64,000 nt of DNA from Archegozetes longisetosus (taxonomy: Eukaryota; Arthropoda; Arachnida; Sarcoptiformes; Trhypochthoniidae): contig JAEMBT020000009.1 in NCBI GenBank assembly GCA_018873245.2, positions 16,673,794-16,737,793 on the forward strand, written 5' to 3'. A program made the translations under genes and the position numbers. Each line of letters starts with the position of its first letter. Positions within the stretch are counted from its first letter, which is position 1. The notes beneath the pieces were generated by a model. It was not told the DNA's origin, ran no database searches, and saw only the letters and a program-made list of their open reading frames with translations. Of this stretch, positions 1 through 11,780 are shown piece after piece.

Positions 1-2119
1 AATAATGAATGAATAATGAAGTGTCAAAACTGTTACAAAGCAAAGATTATATAATATTCTAAGTAGAAAAGCATCTAAAAATCAGTTGCGGGATTCAGTG
101 GTAGATTCACGTATAGGTGTGTACTTCCTTAAGGAGAAATTATTGAACACGTAGAGTACAACATTTCGCAACATACACCTTTACAAAGGTCAGTTAGTAG
201 AGGGAAATCTCTTCTAATTCAGCCAATCTTAGCATTTTTTGCTGAAATCTTCGCTTTTTGTAAAATTGGAGTTATGTGTTTTAAATGAATGGTTCAACAT
301 TAGAGGGCTGTAGGAACTCGAAATTTGGTTCCTCATCTCCCTCGCTCAATCAATCTATTCTTTCATTCTATATTACAAAGTGACTAGAGTTTCATTTTGA
401 AGAGACTGTTTTCTTAAAATTAAGTTTCACTCATGACTTTTATAACTAAATTGTTTTTCTAATCTTTTTAAAGATTAGGCTTGATAATGATTCCTAATCT
501 TTGTGACTATTAGACTCAAAACACTTCAAGTGAATTTGGAAATAAATGAGTTGAAAGTTAGATAAAAAGTCTATTCCTGAAATCTTCACTATTTACTACT
601 TTGAAATGTCATCAATAGATGGAACTGATAACTAAATTTTTGATCCAAAAGTGGCCAGTAGCTCACTTGATTAAGCGAAATACCTACAGTGTCTACCATC
701 TAAGACTGTGTAACCCTCAATTTTTCACCAATAAGAGGTGCTTTATATTAATAACAGGGTCAATCATATAAGACTATGAGTTTCATCATTTTCATAGTTT
801 GACCCTTTAATGAAAAAAATTTAGGGATCACACTGTCATTAAATGTGGACACTACAACTTGAGCCGATAAATCAACCTCGACAGGTCGAGGTCAGATTCC
901 AACGATGCCATTCTTAAGTTTGTAGGGTTAGTAGTTATTGAGTTATAAAGCTTAGAGTAGTGGACATAAATGTAAAAAAGTAGTGATTTTATTAGATAGG
1001 TTTTCAATCAAAAGTTGCTAAGTCTTTAGTTCATCTTTACTTTAGATGATTATTCGCTAATGAATCTGCTAATTAGCGTCAGATGATCTGAAATGAACTT
1101 CTAATGATGTTAGTGACAATTTGCATAATTTTGACACCTTAAGTCTAATATAACTAACACTTAACTAATTATCGATAATTTTACAGGAAATGATCAAACA
1201 CATATCCTACTAATTAAAGACTAATTAAAATAAGGCTTTAAGAGAAGATAATAACATAGAAATGAATGTATATAAGATCAATACTTGTGCCAATATTTCA
1301 TTTACAATCAGCTCAAATGCACCTGATATCCTCTCTCTAATAGCTATAGAGATAAAGATCTATTCATTCGCGGAATTTAATCAACAGTGGGTCAGCTCTT
1401 ACCCAATTGTGATTTCATTCAATATATTACATTCTCGTTTCTATTGAATAATTTTCCCAAATTCATAGCAGATTAAGATATAAAGACAACTTATATGTAT
1501 ACATGTAAAAGATATTGAACTAAATTTTCTCAATTAATTGGCGGCAACTCTTATCGTCTCTAAAGATTTCGTAAAGTCTTATTATTTGGTTTTATATTTA
1601 ACATATCTTAAAGCATTTTTTGAATGCTTCATCCACCGATTGCACACAAGTCAATAGCAGATAATTGGCAATAGTTCATTACCTAACGAGCAAAGTCTTA
1701 CTGATCATTAGTTCTTAATGAAACCACTCTATTATAACGATTTAATGTTAAGCAGATTGAGGCTTTAGCTCATAGCATATACAATGTTTCGGTTCAGTAA
1801 ATCCAGAAAACACATAGAGTAATCGTTTATAATGCCGGAGTTAGTACAGGTATAAGATTTCCCAATCAAAAGTAAAAACACTTAAAGCAACTATTTCAAC
1901 ATTTTGACTCGACTTATAATACTAGCGTTTGCGAAATTTTTGATTTGGCTCTAATGTTTGGAAAGAATCTGAACTCTCATCGGGAGAAGTCTACAAAAAT
2001 TTCGTAAAGGCTATATAAGAATGCTAACTGAAGTAATTGGGCAATGAATCCATGCATAGTATGATACGTTTATCTCTAAGTTACTAAAAAACTAAAATTA
2101 GAGGTTGCGAAATATATTA
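1..2119. other. Intergenic, nothing recognised
   Basis: AT-rich sequence with only short open frames, none resembling a protein I know. A weak dyad, GGGTCAA ... TTGACCC, lies around 759-807. No RNA gene or regulatory site can be supported. Confidence 0.5.
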
Positions 2120-2599
2120 GGTCGAACCAAAAGTCTTTGCCAACTTTATTTTTCAAATACTTCAAAAACAGTAAAAGATACTAAAGGTTGGTTTTTATCA
2201 TCAGATAAACATGTTATCTACCTATAATTAAGATCGTTTACCAGGGGTCAGGCAATAAGATAACACCAAAAAATTCTTGATTCTTGTTAATCACCCCGAA
2301 TTGTAGCATATGAGCTTCCTTCAAAAGTCCCTTAAAAAAGTACTTTTCTTATTTTAGACTTTTATGCAAGCTATTGCATCCAAGGTTGATTTGCGATTTT
2401 ACTTGGTGTATCCCCCGATAACAGATAATGCCCTTATTTTTCACTTCTAATTTTGCCATGTTACACTTTCAGGAAGTTTTGTCAAAAAACATTTCCCAAT
2501 ATTAAAATCAAAATAATAATGATAACTATGTGAAACTTCAATGTTACATACAAAACAATCAAGGAATAAAAAGGATTGGCAGGAACTTTTAGTTCGACC
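2120..2599. mobile_element. Mariner-like MITE with TA target duplication
   Basis: A 480-bp element bounded by imperfect terminal inverted repeats of about 25 bp. The left end reads GGTCGAACCAAAAGT and the right end, on the opposite strand, GGTCGAACTAAAAGT. It is flanked on both sides by TA (2118-2119 and 2600-2601), the target duplication of the Tc1/mariner superfamily. The first bases (GGTCG) resemble the ends of the mariner remnant at 34302-35073. No transposase frame is visible, so it is non-autonomous. It is seen once here. Confidence 0.72.
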
Positions 2600-3737
2600 T
2601 AATATTTTCTCAGCGCAACTCGAACCCCAACGGATGTATTACTACAGAAGATTCACAGATTCATGAATTTTGGATCTGTAAATTTAAAAAACCACTAGTA
2701 TTCGTGACACTAGATGAAATCTACAATGAAAAATATGTTTGCAGTTTCAATCTCAAAAGCATACAAATCCAATCAATCATTTAGTGCAACTTAATATTTG
2801 CAAAATTGAATTATTTGATTTGTACAAAAGAATCGTTTCTCAAAATATCAGTTTTATCACAATCTCTCAGAACCGCAATCAAGCCCGTGTATTCCCTCCC
2901 CTCACAGATTTCTTTAAATTTAAGTATAGATTTGCTCTTAGAATTTTTTACAAAAATACTTTAAAACTATATTTAAGAATCAAAATTTTATTAGAAACAC
3001 TAAGAGAAATAACATAGTAGTGTTTTTTAAATCCTCACTAACCACGGGTGCGGACGAACTCAAAAGGCTTTAGATTGATCCTCTAGTAAAAGAGGTAATC
3101 TTCATACCTATCAAAATGTAGTTTTTTATCTAACATAAATTTCAAAGATATGTGTGACTAATGCATTTTGAATTGTGTTTTGACTGAATTATACAGTAAA
3201 CTGAAATCAAGTTATCAAGATGTTATCTAAAATAATTGATTTTACATTAGTCTTGTAGAACCAGTAGTTCAAATAAATGGTCAAAAGAGAATCAGAATCT
3301 GGTGTTTGTATACTTGTATGCAAAACGATTTTGACAAACTTTTTATCAATAAATTCTGGTATAAAACAGTTGAAACTGAACTTATATCCGAAATTGTACT
3401 ACTAAGTGATAAATTGAACGCTTTTTGAATTCGACTATATATTTGAAAGATAAAAATTACTGAAATTGCATACTCTGATTTCACAAAATAATAATAATTT
3501 GAACAAAATATAAAAGTGTGCGTTTTATTAATTAGAAAATTTTCGAATATTTCAAATATTTCTTTATTTAATCAGTGAGTGTTTGGCTTGAATTAATCAA
3601 TAAATGTTTCAACATAATATTGTTTGGCATTTATATTGATACGGAATTTTGGTCTTTTACTTAAAACTATGTATAATAGATAGGAATGAGCGAAATTTCA
3701 CGTAAAATTAAGTCAACTCAGTGTACATACTATTATA

Positions 3738-4028
3738 ACCAGAGTTTGGCAAAATAGTTGAAAAATAGTTAATATAATTGCGAAACAAACCCAAAAACAA
3801 ATCTTGAATTTTATTATCAAATATTGATTTTTAATACATGATTCATATTTGAATATGATAAATACATGTATTGAAACATAAATAATGCAGGACAAACATG
3901 TTTTGAATGAATAAATCTGACTTTATCAATACTTCAATTATTAAATGGAGATTCGATAATGAAATTCAAGGTTTATTATTAGGGCTTGTTTCGTAATTAT
4001 ATCAATCAAAAAATTTGCTTAACTCTGA
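3738..4028. mobile_element. MITE, family A, copy 1
   Basis: An element of about 290 bp whose ends form an imperfect inverted repeat (left CAGAGTTTGGCAAAATAGTT, right the complement of CAGAGTTAAGCAAATTTTTT). The match continues inward to a shared CGAAACAAxCCC block. It is flanked by TA at 3736-3737 and 4029-4030. A second, inverted copy lies at 21373-21630, which makes this a dispersed family. Its right-hand TA is also the left-hand TA of the next element (4031-5261). Confidence 0.7.
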
Positions 4029-4030
4029 TA

Positions 4031-5261
4031 ATAAGTTTTGATATAAAGAGAAAATATTTGCTTTTAATTAATTGAAATTTGAATAATACTCAAAACTAAA
4101 TGAGACAAATCAAAGATAAAAGTTTAATTATTTAACAACAGTTATTTTATTCCTATATATTAATTAAGTATTAAGTTATGAGAAAAGACAAATAAATGCT
4201 CTGTAAATCAATGTTGAAGTAGCAGACATCAGAAACTAGTTTCAGACTTGATGAATTATCAATGAATGATGATAACTAATCTGAATGGAAATTACTCAAC
4301 TTAATAATTAAAATGAGCCTAACTCAATTAAGTAATTGATAAAAGAGAAATCAACATAGTTTGGCTTATAGATATATTGTTATAATATATAGTTTTAAAT
4401 CATTTAAATATTTTACGAATGTGTTTTATTTATTTTGTATCATATTATATATTTTATATGATATATATTTATATTATCATATCAAATATATATAATAATT
4501 AGAGTATTGCCAAAAGTCGATTTGAAAGATTGAAAAAAATCGACTACAATAGTCGATGAATAAAGTCGAAATAAGTCGAAATAAGTCAGCTAAATAAAGT
4601 GAAATAACAGTAATAAAAAGTTCTTAATTAGAATATTTCTGTGGATATACTCATTTACTAAACTTAGGGGTCAAATATAGTCAATAAAAGTAAAAAATGT
4701 TGTCAAAAAAGTCAAAAAAAAGTTGAAAAAGTCGTGTTTAGTCATTTTCGACTTTTTTATCTTTAAAGTAAAAAAAGTCAAACGCAATGTTCTAATAATA
4801 ATATTATAATATGATTAATATGATTAATATTAATATAATATTACATACTGTATATAATAATTTAATGTATATTATATGGTACAAAATGAATAATTAGAAA
4901 TAAATAGTTGGAAAATGACGAAGTCTGGGATAAGTTTCTGATATTATTTTACTTTTACGTTGATCTACAGAGCGTTCATTTGTCTCTTCTTAATACCTGT
5001 GTGATTAATACATTGAAATAAAAATAACTATTGTTTCACAATAGTTATTTTTATTCTTCATTTGTCTAATTTCGTTTAGAATATTGAGTGTCCAATTGTC
5101 CTTTCTCATAACTTAATGCTTATGTCATTAGTATTTAAGCATAAAAACAATCATTGCGAAATAATTAAATTTTTAATTTGATATATCTCATTCAGTTTTG
5201 AATATTATTCAAATTTCAATACAATTAAAAACAAAAACTTTCTCTTTATATAAAAACTCAT
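4031..5261. mobile_element. Large foldback (inverted-repeat) element
   Basis: Two long inverted arms, roughly 4031-4260 and 4905-5261, enclose an AT-rich spacer. Outer ends read ATAAGTTTTGATATAAAGAG on the left and the complement of ATGAGTTTTTATATAAAGAG on the right, with TA at 4029-4030 and 5262-5263. The arms align over about 200 bp (shared blocks include TTGAAATTTGAATAAT and TTAAGTTATGAGAAA). The right arm carries an extra block of about 110 bp that includes a perfect 18-bp stem with a TTC loop (5017-5055). The spacer has short GTCGAAATAA repeats (about 4564-4587) and nearly pure A/T dyads (4436-4500, 4795-4880). No coding frame. Confidence 0.72.
5017..5055. repeat. Perfect 18-bp stem hairpin
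   Basis: AATAAAAATAACTATTGT is followed by the 3-base loop TTC and its exact complement. It lies in the right arm of the 4031-5261 foldback element, in a block missing from the left arm, so it was probably gained by that arm after the element formed. No function is implied. Confidence 0.8.
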
Positions 5262-6277
5262 TATATGTAAAATAGATAATTCAAGCTTAAAACTGTTAAT
5301 ATACTGAGAAACATTCTTGATCTCAACTTTTATTAGTACTATTCAAATGGTTTAGAATGGCAATTGTTTCACATTTAAGTTTAGATAAGTTTGTCATTAA
5401 ATTTTCTGAAAATCGTTGTAATAAATTGTTTTGAAATTAGGCTTAATCGAGCATGATGTTAATTCAAAAATTTCAGACTTTTAGTACCTAGGACAAAAAT
5501 TCTGACTAAGCCAGTGACCACAATACACTAGAATCTCAGGAATTCTCAAATTAATTGATGATAACTATTATCTGTTAGAAGTATTAGTCAATGTCTAGTT
5601 CTAGTGCCCTTAATGTGTTAGTTATTAAGTGTGGCTCCCTTTCATTTATCTGAACTAATGGTTTCCAAGATATATTTCAAACTGTCATTTCCTTTGCAAC
5701 AAGAAAAAACAACAAACAATTGTATTCTAAGACTTGCCCTATTATTGATTCTAAGATCAACTTTTCATGTTGAGATCGTCCAGACAGAATGTCTATTCAG
5801 CTAAACTCAATTGCGAAAATAGCGCAACTCATTATTTACTCTTCGATGGAAATTAGCTCTTTTAACACATGATCTGATTTGTCAACAGAATTATATACTT
5901 TTTTCCTAAGATTTTACTGCATTTATGTCATTTTATTCTGTTCGCAACAACAAAAGGCTGTAAATATTTCCCAATTTAAGAATAAAACTAAAAGCGGGTA
6001 TGATAAACAACTTTTAGGCTTCTTGGGTGAAAAATAATTAAACATAATTTTCTAGTCATTGGTTTGAAAGATTAATTTTCAGTACCATTGTTAGATGTTC
6101 AAAGACCCAAAGTTTAAGCTATTTAATTGTTAAATCTGTAAAACGAATTTTAACTTTAGTAATGCCATAAATTGAGACCTGACATTCTATCTTAATTGTT
6201 ATCAAATCATTCGAATCATTTACTTTTAAACTAGTTAGAAGTGGGAAATGCATGTCTGGCTATGTTCTATAACATAT

Positions 6278-6406
6278 TGAGCCATATTCTGAGTTCTATC
6301 TTAAGCTCGATCTCGACTCAAGTTAAACTTGGTGCTGTCAAAATTTATATTTTAAGTCTAACTTGAGTTTAAACTGAGCTTAAGACAGAACTCAGAATAT
6401 GGCTCA
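6278..6406. repeat. Near-perfect hairpin element (129 bp)
   Basis: The two ends are inverted copies starting TGAGCCATATTCTGAGTTCT; the outer 31 bp differ at a single position. The pairing continues less perfectly through CAAGTTAA-type sequence to a short A/T-rich centre. No TA or other target duplication is evident. It is probably a small foldback element or an inverted duplication. Confidence 0.8.
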
Positions 6407-9400
6407 TTACATGCAAGACCTCTATCTTATAAAACTTGATTTTTTGGATAATCTTTAAAATTCTTTTCAACTTCTAAATAGGGTTCGGAATAAGAACAAA
6501 GTGGTTTAGTTTATGAATAAACTAATAGAAACTGCATTCTTCATGCCTCAAATGCTTATTTAATTAACTAAGATTGAGTTATTTTCCATCCTTTCATGCA
6601 ATAAACTATTTATGAAGAATTTTTGAAAACATTTTAAACACATCACAACGCAAGAAATTCTAGAGATCGGATCTAAAGTTATTCAAATAACGTATAGAAA
6701 TTTAAGTATTGAGAGGATAAGTTCAAAAATAAAATTACCTTGAACTTTTAGAGAATCTTTCAGAATCAAATCTGAAAATGAGTTATTTACGATATTGAAG
6801 AACGAAATCTCGACCAACATTCAAGGTCTTGAGCAATTTTAGATTTATGCTTTAACTACATTTCTCCATCAATATAATGCGATTGCACTTGTTTGACTTC
6901 AACTTTAACTTTTGAAAGCTTATTCAACAGACCCTAATATCCTTTAAAACTTGAATATTTAATAGTTTTTTTTATATTACTCGAACATTTGTAGGTATAA
7001 TCTTAGATTACTTCTTTGTAAAGACTTGGACATTATTGCTGTCCCTGAAAAGCAAGAAAGAGATAAGCTATACTTCTGAGTGTTTTTCTTTAAATAATTT
7101 ATTACTTTAAAGAAGAGACATCACATTTTCTTGATATTTAAGTACATTAGAACTCTATGTTAAGTTGTTCTTAAGAGTATCATATTATTTTCAGAGTTTC
7201 GCAATGCATTAAAATTAATATCATCAAGTTTTCTATTGATCGAATCACGAATATATTTGAAATTTTGGCCTTAATTTCTTAAAGTCTTTACTGGTTAGAA
7301 TTTTGATTTTCAATAGAAATATTACATATTCTTATTAGATTAAGTCACATAAAATCAACCAAATAATATCAAAAATGATATCGGTATGAAGCTTTTATGA
7401 AGGAATTGATTAATAAATGAAGATGTAAGAGAGAAATTCACATTTGAATAACCTTCATTACAATTGCATATGGACTTCAAAGATTAAACTTCAAGTTATA
7501 TTGAATTTTTATTTAAGTTGGTAAAATTTATTCCAATGACACTGAAGCCTAAGCGTCAGGTTATTTTAAATCTGGCAAATCATTATCTTGGAACTAAAGT
7601 TCATATTTTTGAAAAATTAGGCAAAACCAGAATTATCAAGTTAAAAAAATAATTGTGAAAATGTTAGAAATGAAATTAAACGGTAAAATACTTTTATATA
7701 TTTTTGGGAGCTTGACTTCAACCAGTAAATGTATTAAAATTACTTTTTGTTATAACTATAATTTGACAATTCAGTTAAATAAGGCTACGATGGATTAGTT
7801 CTAGTCAGGGCGAGTCCTTCCTTCTACGCTTTATTAACTTTATATCCGCTCAACTAACTCAGAAAGCTGCTTCAAGCTCAGGAGACACATATAGTACAGT
7901 ACTTAGAAATTCATAGTAGTAATTCTGATTCAAGGAATAGTAGTCTTTATTAGAGTATAATCTTAATTTTTAATTGGAATCCTAACAAAGTGTTTGTTAC
8001 AACTATAATAGGATTGAGCACAATTTACAAGCTACAATTAAACATTTAACATTTACTTCTGTAATTACCTCGATTAGTTTTAATATACCTTTTGTGCTAT
8101 AAAATTAGACATTAACTAACTTTCCAAATAATGATTACCGAATCATTAACGCTGAATGAATCTTTACTATTTCTGCCTAAAGATGTAATTTCATGCATAT
8201 ATTGTGTATTTGAATATTAACACAATTTATTTTGCTCTCCAAATAAGTCTTAGATCATGACTTAGAAATTTTATAGAATGTAATACCATTATGCATACCC
8301 TTTATTAGGTTAGTTTTTAGTTAGTTTTGAGATCTGCTTCACCGGAAAATTAATCTATTTTTGAGTCTGACCCGGCTTTCAATGAGTGATTACCAATCTA
8401 ATTATTAAATTAGAGACTCGTTTTGTAAGCTTAGCTCCGAATATCAGCTACCTTATAGAAAACATTTTTGTGTTTTGAAACTCTCTCAATGTCAGAATCT
8501 GAATTATTAATACTTCGGATTACTCTTCAATTTGAAATGATTTTCGCTTAAATCTTTCATTTCATAAATTGAAGACGACAGCGCTTCCTCTGCTTCTTCA
8601 GTATCAAATCAAGATTTCATGCAACTGTTCACTAGTAACAGAATTGCAGGTATTATTCAGCTATTGAATTACTTTTTCGGTTATTGGCCCGAATATGTTC
8701 GAAAATTAGTGTTATTATTTTACGATTTATAAGGAACTGATTACAGGTTCTCAGTTAATGCGACTCAATTGCATGCCTGTTCCTGAAACCAGAGACGATG
8801 CTACGAAAGAACCACGGGGGATTATACTCATCGTAAAAAATATCTGGATATCATTTTTTACTCATTCTAAATATTCTAAATTTTAGTTTATTTGTCAAGT
8901 TTTTCATAACTCAAATAGTTCATAGTTCGTAATCCTCTATTGCATGAAGACATCATATATATAACCAAAACAATTTTAGGCTTTAGTATGGAATGAGTAT
9001 AACATTGTTGCGTGTAATGATCACGTTTTATTATGCATAAGTCAAATTTGAGAGATTTAGCTAAACATCGCATGTTCTATAATGGTATAAAAACAAACTT
9101 TGTAGTATCAGACGCAACAATACTCCACCCATTCCGAAGTAAAGTCAATTTTATTCAAATTAAAAGAGTTCGACTTATTTCAGTGATTTTTTTATGAAAA
9201 ATCGTCAGACTATTCGAATATTTAATTAATTTAATTGGCATAAAGTTCGAATAACATGCTATTTTAGGGTTAAAGATTCAAAAATCAGTAATCAGACATT
9301 GTGAAAGATTTGGCTTTACAGTGAAATATGAGCTCTATTTTTGCAAATGACACTCAACAGAAATATAAACTTGATTTGCAACAATTCAGCGTATATTCTT

Positions 9401-11334
9401 CAGTGAGGCCTGAGATTCTCTGAATTTAAATGATTAAAACTTGATGAATACATAAGAATCAATAATTAAAAATTATGCCATCGAAAATTCGAATGGAAGC
9501 GAAAATTCGAGATTGGTATTTTGGCCCCTCAGCTCAAAAACTCAGCAATGGCACTGATAATAATCTTGAAGCACTATCGATTGAAAGCCTTCATATCTTC
9601 TCCGATAAGTTCCGTCATTGTACTCTTTATATCTCAAATTACTGTGAAAAGCAGTTTTCGCAGATTTCTTGCGAAATAATTTCATACGTTTTTCTCATAT
9701 CAAAAGGTGTATCAGAAACTAAAATGAATAAATTAATAGAATAAAAAATGGTTTGATAAAAAATTTCTTAAATTTCTTATATCTGTAATCATACAATTTT
9801 CATGAAAATAGGCTATTTGTTTGACATTTCTTTAATAGGAATTTCGTATTCAATAGCAAAAGAGTGGTTCCTTAGATGAATTTTTTCAACTCGAATGATT
9901 TTTCATCATTTGAGCTGTTTTAAGAGAAGCATCCGCACAATCAAATCAAATGATAAAATCATGAATTATATTCTGAAAAATAGGGTATTCGTGTTTATCA
10001 GTTGAACACTTATAAAAAAATTCTGTTTCAACAGCTCTTTTCGGAAATGGAGATCATTAGTATAAATAATTTATTGGCTACAGAATCAATAGTGACTTCA
10101 ATTCTAGAAAATATTTATGAGATTGAAGTGAAACCATTATTTTATTCAAATTTACATAAATGTTTTAAGACATCTTAGTTGTAAATGTCGTGCATCGTAA
10201 TCAATAATCATTGAATCAATAGCTCATATTTTCATTACATAGAACTGAATTACATATAAAACTAATATTGAACTTATTTTAATAAATCAGTTGATTGGAT
10301 TAGTAAAGTAATCGTTGATAATGTGTTGTCATGGGACACTTTTCATGAGAAAATAAAATAGTAGATAATTAAGTTTTCAGTATAAAGCAGTCTATAATTT
10401 GTTTAAATAAGATGTATGCGTTGGTTCTATCCTCTTAAATGTACATCATAATTACCTTTATTCAATTCTAACTAATGATTTAATTTCTTGAATCAGGAAT
10501 TAATAATAGAATCTATAAATACTCTCTGCTTTCTTCTACAACGTACTAAAAGTTGTATTGATTTAAATATTATTTTTATGATGACAGCGAAAAAAGGGAT
10601 AATAAAGCTAACAAAAACGTAAGCTATTTTATGCTATTTTCAAAGCTACACTGCTCAGAACCAATTCTTTAATCTTTTAGGAACTTTTCCACTTCAAATT
10701 GAGCCTCTCTAATGATATGAGAAGAATTCAACCAAACATTCTTTTACAAGTAGGCATTTTCTTTTCATATTTAGCTTTCTCATTCAAAGATTAAAGAATC
10801 AGTTTTGAGCGTCTGTTAAGCAGTCTTTAGAACGATTGGTATGCTGTTGGGAATGCATGTCTTAAAATGCAGTAAAGTTGAATCTTTATTTTAGTTTCTG
10901 GACTCAATTGAATATTCTGGCAATATTTTATGCAACCATTTCAACTATTTAGTGTAATTTTTCTGAGTATGTTATCCAAAATGATAAATAATAATATGAA
11001 TCGTCGTTACAACTGCTTTAAAACTATGTTTTTAAAAATGTTCAGTAATTCAAATAAAGGTTGCTCATATTATTGTATTTATTTAGGTTTATAAACAAAA
11101 TTCCTTGTAAAATATTAGTTTCAATTGTGCCATCACCTTATTGCTCCTGAGAGTCTTCAAATATTGTTATCACAGCAGAGTATTTAAATAAAACTTTCAT
11201 TTTCAGTGTATGGATTGAAATTTGCGTTAAGTTAGTTTTACTTTGACAATTTTTAGTTGTTTGAGAACTTTACGAAGGCTCTTATTTTCACATTTTGGAA
11301 CTGTTCTAAAAATGTTGCTTAATCTAAGTGAAGA

Positions 11335-11352
11335 TCTAACCTAACCTAACCT
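11335..11352. repeat. Short interstitial AACCT run
   Basis: CTAAC is repeated three times and runs into CCTC. AACCT/AGGTT is the common arthropod telomere unit, but a run this short is not telomeric. Shorter look-alikes occur near 17829 and 61365. Confidence 0.6.
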
Positions 11353-11705
11353 CACATCTTCCACCTCTGAAAGTACATTATCTATTCAAGTGATCATTTT
11401 GTATTTATGATTCTTATTAAACCAGTCAAGTGAAAATTTCAAATTTCAATTATTACGAGGAAACGGCCACTGAAAGGAATGATAAAAACTTCTGTCCTTC
11501 AACTCAATCTTTTAACATTAAGTTAATACTCTTTGGTCAATTGATTTTTTGTACAAACTGAGAGATGTTCATTTCAGTTATGTGTCATAAAAATGTCTCA
11601 ATTTAAGAAATTGAAGAATCAATGATTTAAGGATAAGATTTGATGCACTATGAAATTATAATGTATTTTTTTTGAAAGTGATTGCGCTATTGAAAATCAA
11701 ATATT

Positions 11706-11780
11706 TCATTTTGAGCTTACTCATTTTGAATCCACTCATTTTGAGCTTACTCATTTTGAATCCACTCATTTTGAGCGCTT
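11706..11780. repeat. Minisatellite, 15-bp unit with 30-bp higher order
   Basis: Five 15-bp units alternate between two types, TCATTTTGAGCTTAC and TCATTTTGAATCCAC (A-B-A-B-A), so the true period is 30 bp. The last unit diverges to TCATTTTGAGCGCTT. No coding potential. Confidence 0.9.

Noticed and set aside
9475..9744. 89-codon plus-strand frame
   Set aside because: No recognisable domain, no repeat family, no splice context; length is within chance for this much sequence.
11335..11352. Telomere-like AACCT repeats
   Set aside because: Only about three units, inside ordinary sequence; far too short for a telomere or a subtelomeric block.
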